From: JAZDKP01 sp043802925
GTDB lineage: Bacteria > Fibrobacterota > OXYB2-FULL-49-7 > JAEUSG01
Reading direction: 5' to 3'
NCBI GenBank assembly: GCA_043802925.1
Contig: JAZDKP010000198.1
Span: forward strand, 1-22,535
Length of the DNA stretch: 22,535 bases
The translations under genes were made by a program, and so were the position numbers. The notes under the pieces were generated by a model, which saw nothing but the letters and a program-made list of their open reading frames with translations, had not been told where the DNA came from and made no database searches. Shown piece by piece: positions 17,668-22,535 of this stretch. Each line of letters begins with the position of its first letter. Position 1 is the first letter of the stretch.

Positions 17668-19179
17668 TTATTTGATAACAAACACACTTTTAATCGCCTG
17701 CTGGCCATCCGCCAGGAGCCTGACAAAATAAACACCGGGGGGAACCTCCACGCCTTTGTCGCTCTTCCCATCCCACCGAATCCGATGGCACCCATGATCC
17801 TGGTTTTCATGGAGCAGGGTCTTCATTTTCTCTCCGAGAGGGCTGTAAATATCGCACTTTATCCTGCCGGCCCGGCGCAATAAATATTGGAAAGAAACCG
17901 TGCTGTTTAAAGGATTGGGCGATACCGTTAAATGGAGGGGGCCGACCTTCCCGCTTGGGGCAGGAGACTGCAACGACGTTCCCTGTAAGGCAATTCTTGC
18001 CAGCTTTACATATCCCGTCGTTTGGGTATATTTAATCGAATTGGTATACATGGCATAAGCGTAATCCGTCGACGATATCTGAGGCGTCACGATGGTTTTG
18101 ATGCTGTCCGTTTCCGTCGCAATCAGAACGGGCCCGGTCCATGCGTTATCCGTATATTTTTTATAATACAGTTCGTTTCCGTCGGCATAAAACGCCACCA
18201 CCGTGTTTCCGCAGGCTACAAGCCTTGGAAGGGAAACAAACGTACCCCGGTCATTCCAAGTGCTTCCATCCCATTGAATCACGCGGAAACTGCCTCCATC
18301 ATCTACAAACGGGATGAAAATATGATTCGCAGAGGTGGTGACACCGAACGGATAGGCACTGTTGTAGCTTGAGTTAAATGGGATGCGCATGGATGTCACC
18401 CATTGGCTGCCGTCATAATAGGTCCAGTACAAATCCGCATCGGCACGATATATGCAGGCAAGATATCCTTGATACGGCACCAGTGTCGAATGAAAACGGG
18501 TCTCCTGCCAGGTGCCGGGCAGGGTGACCGTTGTTATTCTTCCAGAAGAGTCCCAGGTATCGCCTTGATCATCCGAATAGAACGCCTTGATGTCCATGGT
18601 CGTTCCATCCGTATAATTATAAGCGGCCCATAAGCGTCCTGTTCCATCTTCAAGGATACTGCCCGAAGTCAGGCAATGCATCAGGCGGGTATCCAGCAGG
18701 ATGGAGTTACTATACTCCCAACCATTTCCATTCGGGGTTATTTTGATAAAGTTCACTTCGGTTCCAGGTATGGCGTCCCATCCCACCCCACCTTTGCAAT
18801 GGCAGATGGTCACGATATAGCCGTTTCCTTTGCCATCGGCCCCCAGATAGTGGTAAAGCGCATTGTTGCAGAAAGAACCGGCGGAGGTAACATAGGTACA
18901 GGTTGAATCGCCGTTAAGCCCGGCCCACGTTGTGCCGTAGTCCTGCGAGCAGGTGGCGTAATAACGGCCTACACGCAAGTCAATCGACAGCAGCTTTCCG
19001 TCTGGCGTCGTCGCCAGACCTCTATTGTCAAGCTGCCCCCCAAACAACCCCGCGAAAGAGCCTTCGCGGTTCTCCTCAACGGTAATAACATCCGCTTGAT
19101 CCGCTGAAATGATGGTGCAAAGCGCCATCCCAAAAACGATGAGATAGGATAAAACAGCTTTCTTTGCTGTAAAAATCAT
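17668..19179 (-). CDS. secreted Asp-box (BNR) beta-propeller protein with T9SS sorting domain, copy A
   Basis: 503 residues; AGGAGG lies 5 bases before the ATG. The signal peptide covers about residues 1-26 (hydrophobic VLSYLIVFGMALCTII). Two good Asp-boxes are seen, SQDYGTTW (78-85) and SDDQGDTW (202-209). Between them is a cysteine region, CNNALYHYLGADGKGNGYIVT then CHCKGG (104-131), that matches the one in the 10975-12495 protein. Later strands such as QETRFHSTLVPYQGYLAC and DLYWTYYDGSQWVTS align with HSPQVLKYKDGVFAL and YFRWNYFDGSSWGTP there, so the two genes are paralogues. The sorting domain covers about 415-503 (TVSPNPLNSTV, IYSPLGEKMKTL, VPPGVYFVRL, SVFVIK). Each paralogue directly follows a PcRGLX-like gene in transcription order, which hints at a shared function, perhaps substrate binding or a partner lyase. 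No sialidase active site is evident. Confidence 0.84.
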   Translation of the reverse strand: MIFTAKKAVLSYLIVFGMALCTIISADQADVITVEENREGSFAGLFGGQLDNRGLATTPDGKLLSIDLRVGRYYATCSQDYGTTWAGLNGDSTCTYVTSAGSFCNNALYHYLGADGKGNGYIVTICHCKGGVGWDAIPGTEVNFIKITPNGNGWEYSNSILLDTRLMHCLTSGSILEDGTGRLWAAYNYTDGTTMDIKAFYSDDQGDTWDSSGRITTVTLPGTWQETRFHSTLVPYQGYLACIYRADADLYWTYYDGSQWVTSMRIPFNSSYNSAYPFGVTTSANHIFIPFVDDGGSFRVIQWDGSTWNDRGTFVSLPRLVACGNTVVAFYADGNELYYKKYTDNAWTGPVLIATETDSIKTIVTPQISSTDYAYAMYTNSIKYTQTTGYVKLARIALQGTSLQSPAPSGKVGPLHLTVSPNPLNSTVSFQYLLRRAGRIKCDIYSPLGEKMKTLLHENQDHGCHRIRWDGKSDKGVEVPPGVYFVRLLADGQQAIKSVFVIK

Positions 19180-19221
19180 ACCTGCCTCCTCTTGTTATTT
19201 ATAGTAATTCATCACAGAGGG

Positions 19222-22200
19222 TCATTTCAACACCACCACCTTGCGAACGAGTTGTATGCCGGAAATACGCATCTTCAGAAAATAGACGCCGGAGGCCAGG
19301 GACTTTTTTCCGGTATTGAGAAACAGGGTATGCCGGCCAGATTTTTGATTGTCATTCAGCAATACTTTTACGCAGGCGCCTTTGATGTCGAACAATTCCA
19401 CCTGGATCTTGGCGTCCCGGGCCAGCGAATAATCGATTCGTGTCTCTGGGTTGAACGGATTGGGGAAGATCCTCAAGTCCGTCTTCTCCTGGATTGAAGC
19501 GAATCCGCAATCCACGGATACAGGATGCTCGGCCTTGTACAGGGCCCGCAGCGCGTAAGGATAGAACAGGCCGTCCCAGCCATGCACTTTGGTTTCCGTG
19601 CCGGTAAACCGGTTTGAAATGAAACTGGTGGCCGTGGCTTTGGCCGCTGAGTTCCAGTCATACGCCGAGGTATCGTCATACTTGACGATATTAAAGCCCA
19701 GATCCTCCAGCAACAGGTTGTACAGGCTGTCCGTGCCCAGTTCCTGGATGTTGTTTTTATAAATGCACCCTTTCAGGGCCGACCACATCATGGCATACAC
19801 ATCGTTGCGCCGCGCCGAATCCAAATCCACATATTTTGGATTTCTTAACAGCGTACCATTCGATTCAAACCCGCCCGAGCGATAACGCATGGATTGCGCA
19901 TGGATCGCAAGCAGGGTTGTCTCCAGCCGCTTTGCCAGGGAATCCGGATTATCCGCCACGACAGGCACGCCCTTTCTCTCCTTCAGTGCGTCATAAAGGC
20001 GGCAGAGCGGATAAGCGGCGTAGGCGGGTTGCAATCCGGTGCCTGCGCAGGCCCAGTTGAAACCGTCCGGCGCCTGGGTCCCTTCTTTGGTTTCATAGGC
20101 GATGACGTAAGCCCGATACAGAAAAATGGCCATCTGAAGGTATTTGTTCTCGCCGGTCAGATAATAGGTTTCAAGCAAGGAGAGCATGGGCCAGGTCTTC
20201 TGCCGGGTTTCGGTATAATCCGACGAGCTAACGGTTGTGTCAATGACTTGTGTCAAGGTGTCATACCAGGTCAACCAGGCCCGGCCGTCATGGGAATTCC
20301 AGGATTCGCGGAAGAAACAAAAATCCCCCGTCTGGACGGCCGCCTCACGGATGAAAGGATTGCCGGTCAGGTAGTAATAGAGGCACAGGCCGCCGTTCCA
20401 GGTGTGCGATCCGGACATGCGCATGGTCTCGAAATGGTGGTCGCTCTTTTCGTACCAGGAACCGCCGTCCGCCCACATCATGCCTTCCCGGTGGTGATAC
20501 ATGCCGATGAAACCCCGCATGGTGGCCATGAGATCCGCCGCATCCCACAACACGGCCGAAGGTTCGCGCAAATAATCGGTGAGAACGCTTTTGATCCAAT
20601 CGTAATGGAGATTGCTGTAGACCAATTCGGGCCAACTGCCGGTCCAATTTATATCCCCGGCACAGCGCCATCCGTAATTCGTGGCCGGAGTGTTGTCCCA
20701 CATCTGCGGGATACTCTTTTCTCCAAACTTCTCAATGGCCGACGCTTCGAAAAACGAGCGCCTCCATTTTGCCCGGCGTTCCAGCGCCTTGGCCAGGAAA
20801 CCCGAGGATTCGGTCTGAAAGGAGGACGGATAAAAGCCATCCAACACATCGGACTCGTGTAGTTGCGCCGCTTCGGGCACTGCGGCTATTGGACGGGCAA
20901 ACCCTCTCGCTAACGCGGAGCTTCTTGCTGTGTCAAGAGCACCTTCTGAAAAATTAAAATAGAGCTCTTTGTAAATCCATCGGCCTCCTTCCACCCGGTG
21001 ATAGGTGTTTAGCAGGGGATCCGTCATCTGGACATAGTTGGACCCACCGCCGCGCAGAGCGCCGGATGGAAGGCTGTCGGGCAGCAATCCTACCCGCAAC
21101 TGGCTCTGTTGATACGAGAGGACCGAAGGCGCCCGCTCCCAAAAGCGGCGCTCGCAGACCAATAGGCGCTTATTATCGGCCGATACCTCCATCCAACCCG
21201 CTCCCCGCTTAGCGGAATCGAGCACGGTCCCGTCCAGCGCAACCTGATAATGCTCCGTCTGGATTCCATTGGAATAGTTTTGAACGACAGAAGTGGTATA
21301 TTGGACCGCTTTGAGCGCCTGGCCCCAGGGCACTGTGCCCGAAAAATGGTCCGTGGCCCCTTGGACCGAAGATGAAGAAGACAGACCCAAATCCATCGTC
21401 AGATACCAGTCCAGGACATCCAGCCACTGGCGCGAATTCTCCCGGTTGATGCCCGGTTCCCATTTCGCCACGTCCACCATGGTATAATACCGGTGTTCAT
21501 AGGAGCCGTCATTATTCGGGAAAAGGCTCGTAATCGAGGCATAAGGGCAATGGCACCAGCCGTCCACGACTTCATTCGCGGCTAAATCATTGGCCCCTGG
21601 ATTGTGAAGGATGAGGTCGGCCTGTATCTCGCTTTTTCCCGAATAAACGTAAAGCCGCATCATAAAGCGCACGTGAAGCACTTCCGGAGAGGAATGCGTA
21701 GTGATGATATCGGCGTTGTTGGGCCGCAAAAAGGTGCTGCCATTCTTGAACCTTCCGCTGACATAGACGCAGCCGCGAATGGGGCCGCTCTCTTCCACGC
21801 GGACCGTGTCCGCGGATGCGCGGTACAATGTCCCGCTGCGATCCCGCAGATAAAGGCCTCCGGAACCCGCGCCCCCCCGGAAAACACTGTTGACAAAAAC
21901 GCTTTCGGGCGCAATGAAATTATCGCCGGTACGGACCACGAAGGAGAGCGGGCCGGTCGAAACACCGATGCGCTGGGCCTGTGCCGCAAACGACACCAAA
22001 CCGCTCGGAGCCCCTCCTCCGGCGGATACGGACACTGATTTTATCTCCCCGGCGGTCTGGGAGTTGGGGAAGGACAACAGCACCCAACGGGCTGACTGAT
22101 CGGGCCAGGCAGACAATACCCTGGTTTGGGCCGCATTGCCGTTGACCGATAACGAAGGCGCGCTTCCGATCGGCGAACTGGAGAGGATGCCTTGCGGAAA

Positions 22201-22353
22201 AGGGACACCGGCAGTCACGACTTCATTGGTCCGCTGGACATTTCCATAGTCTGACAGTTGGAGGGAAAAAGAACTTCCCGCCGCGGAAAGGGGAATTGCA
22301 CACGATAATAACGCCAATACGAAAACCGGCATTTTTCTGGAAAAAAGCGACAT
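19222..22353 (-). CDS. secreted PcRGLX/YetA-like protein (exo-rhamnogalacturonan lyase-like) with T9SS sorting domain, copy A (first operon gene)
   Basis: I choose the ATG at 22353 (1043 residues): GAGGGGA precedes it and the signal peptide SRKMPVFVLALLSCAIPLSA begins close by. An ATG at 22386 also has a good ribosome site (GAGGGAG) but would add 11 residues with three acidic ones before the signal peptide. The mature N-terminus (RTNEVVTAGVPFPQGILSS, PSLSVNGNAAQ, PDQSARWVLLSF) matches the PcRGLX/YetA RIFT-barrel domain and parallels the 12522-15875 gene. Beta-rich and then helical regions follow, the latter with alpha/alpha-barrel features: SDHHFETMRMSGSHTWNGG, LYYYLTGNPFIREAA and LLETYYLTGENKYLQMA. 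There is no FN3 domain, unlike copy B. The last ~84 residues are the sorting domain (RIFPNPFNPETRIDYSL, LFDIKGACVKVLL, LASGVYFLKM, VVVLK). It is probably a secreted lyase or hydrolase on a uronic-acid polymer, with substrate unproven. Confidence 0.86.
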   Translation of the reverse strand: MSLFSRKMPVFVLALLSCAIPLSAAGSSFSLQLSDYGNVQRTNEVVTAGVPFPQGILSSSPIGSAPSLSVNGNAAQTRVLSAWPDQSARWVLLSFPNSQTAGEIKSVSVSAGGGAPSGLVSFAAQAQRIGVSTGPLSFVVRTGDNFIAPESVFVNSVFRGGAGSGGLYLRDRSGTLYRASADTVRVEESGPIRGCVYVSGRFKNGSTFLRPNNADIITTHSSPEVLHVRFMMRLYVYSGKSEIQADLILHNPGANDLAANEVVDGWCHCPYASITSLFPNNDGSYEHRYYTMVDVAKWEPGINRENSRQWLDVLDWYLTMDLGLSSSSSVQGATDHFSGTVPWGQALKAVQYTTSVVQNYSNGIQTEHYQVALDGTVLDSAKRGAGWMEVSADNKRLLVCERRFWERAPSVLSYQQSQLRVGLLPDSLPSGALRGGGSNYVQMTDPLLNTYHRVEGGRWIYKELYFNFSEGALDTARSSALARGFARPIAAVPEAAQLHESDVLDGFYPSSFQTESSGFLAKALERRAKWRRSFFEASAIEKFGEKSIPQMWDNTPATNYGWRCAGDINWTGSWPELVYSNLHYDWIKSVLTDYLREPSAVLWDAADLMATMRGFIGMYHHREGMMWADGGSWYEKSDHHFETMRMSGSHTWNGGLCLYYYLTGNPFIREAAVQTGDFCFFRESWNSHDGRAWLTWYDTLTQVIDTTVSSSDYTETRQKTWPMLSLLETYYLTGENKYLQMAIFLYRAYVIAYETKEGTQAPDGFNWACAGTGLQPAYAAYPLCRLYDALKERKGVPVVADNPDSLAKRLETTLLAIHAQSMRYRSGGFESNGTLLRNPKYVDLDSARRNDVYAMMWSALKGCIYKNNIQELGTDSLYNLLLEDLGFNIVKYDDTSAYDWNSAAKATATSFISNRFTGTETKVHGWDGLFYPYALRALYKAEHPVSVDCGFASIQEKTDLRIFPNPFNPETRIDYSLARDAKIQVELFDIKGACVKVLLNDNQKSGRHTLFLNTGKKSLASGVYFLKMRISGIQLVRKVVVLK

Positions 22354-22429
22354 GGTTGGTTCCCCTCTCTCAAAGTAGTTCCCCATTGCTATCTCCCTCT
22401 TGGATTTTCAAAATGACCATCGACTTGTT

Positions 22430-22441
22430 TTAACGTGTTAA
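22430..22441. promoter_or_regulatory. candidate operator palindrome
   Basis: TTAACGTGTTAA consists of perfect 5-base arms (TTAAC and GTTAA) around GT. It sits 44 to 55 bases upstream of the 22386 ATG, where a repressor or activator could act. The form recalls LacI- or other dimeric helix-turn-helix sites, but no regulator gene is in the window. Confidence 0.35.
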
Positions 22442-22452
22442 TTAATATATAC

Positions 22453-22492
22453 TTCTAATGACAATTTTATGCTTCATATTTCTAATGATAAT
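22453..22492. repeat. 13-base direct repeat upstream of the operon
   Basis: TTCTAATGACAAT (22453-22465) and TTCTAATGATAAT (22480-22492) differ at one base and start 27 bases apart, between two and three helical turns. Tandem sites at such spacing are typical of activators binding as dimers. The AT-rich setting lowers certainty. Confidence 0.45.
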
Positions 22493-22535
22493 GGTTTAAT
22501 TCAAGAAGCAACACGACAAATCTCTAATTCTACCA

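Larger units (their letters stand above)
22387..22535 (-). promoter_or_regulatory. AT-rich promoter and control region of the ten-gene operon
   Basis: This is the only sizeable AT-rich gap next to the ten-gene block, directly upstream of its first gene, and it has no open frame I would support. It holds an interrupted palindrome (22430-22441) and a 13-base direct repeat (22453-22465 and 22480-22492). On the minus strand TTGCTT, 15 bases, then TATCAT is a possible sigma-70-type promoter, but the AT content makes such matches common, so I do not fix a start site. Confidence 0.6.

Noticed and set aside
7974..19179. Calling the Asp-box proteins sialidases
   Set aside because: Asp-boxes are structural turns found in many propellers. 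I could not identify the arginine triad, Tyr/Glu pair and Asp of true sialidases, so I keep the fold call only.
19894..20862. 322-codon open frame on the plus strand
   Set aside because: It is antisense to the PcRGLX-like gene at 19222-22353, with no ribosome site or recognisable domain.
1..22535. CRISPR arrays, insertion sequences or rRNA
   Set aside because: I saw no regularly spaced repeats, transposase-like frames or rRNA-like segments on either strand.

Overview
The window joins two unlike pieces of DNA. Positions 1 to about 1410 are AT-rich and hold the N-terminal part of a KAP-family P-loop NTPase that runs off the left edge. From about 1529 to 22386 the DNA is more GC-rich and carries ten consecutive minus-strand genes, all for exported proteins. 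Between them, at 1410-1451, is a clean 3' half of a threonine tRNA (anticodon CGU) with no matching 5' half. That is the usual scar of an integrative element inserted in a tRNA gene, so I read the left part as the end of a genomic island and the right part as resident chromosome.

The ten genes are read leftward from an AT-rich promoter region at 22387-22535. They are separated by only 11 to 58 bases and probably form one operon of about 21 kb. The order is: PcRGLX/YetA-like protein A, Asp-box propeller, SASA-type esterase, PcRGLX/YetA-like protein B, Asp-box propeller, a large protein (beta-sandwich, Asp-box propeller, thrombospondin type 3 repeats, PKD domain), PQQ-like propeller, second SASA-type esterase, and two more PQQ-like propellers. 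Each starts with a signal peptide. Nine of the ten end in a roughly 85-residue domain with the PNP motif, a 'SG.Y' motif and a short hydrophobic, usually basic-ended tail, as in type A sorting domains of the type IX secretion system (T9SS).

These sorting domains suggest a member of the Fibrobacteres-Chlorobi-Bacteroidetes group. The lack of SusC/SusD-type genes and the FlgD-like 'PNPFNP' sorting domains would fit Fibrobacterota, Chitinivibrionia or a related uncultured lineage better than a typical Bacteroidota polysaccharide locus. This assignment is tentative.

The likely theme is extracellular breakdown of an acetylated, uronic-acid-containing polysaccharide. Rhamnogalacturonan I or a similar polymer is the best guess, because PcRGLX/YetA proteins are exo-rhamnogalacturonan lyase relatives and SASA proteins remove acetyl groups. 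The propellers could be lyases, binding proteins or scaffolds; the sequence does not decide. The block looks like a duplicated and diverged module (lyase-like, propeller, esterase) with later insertions. No transporter, regulator or cytoplasmic catabolic enzyme is present.
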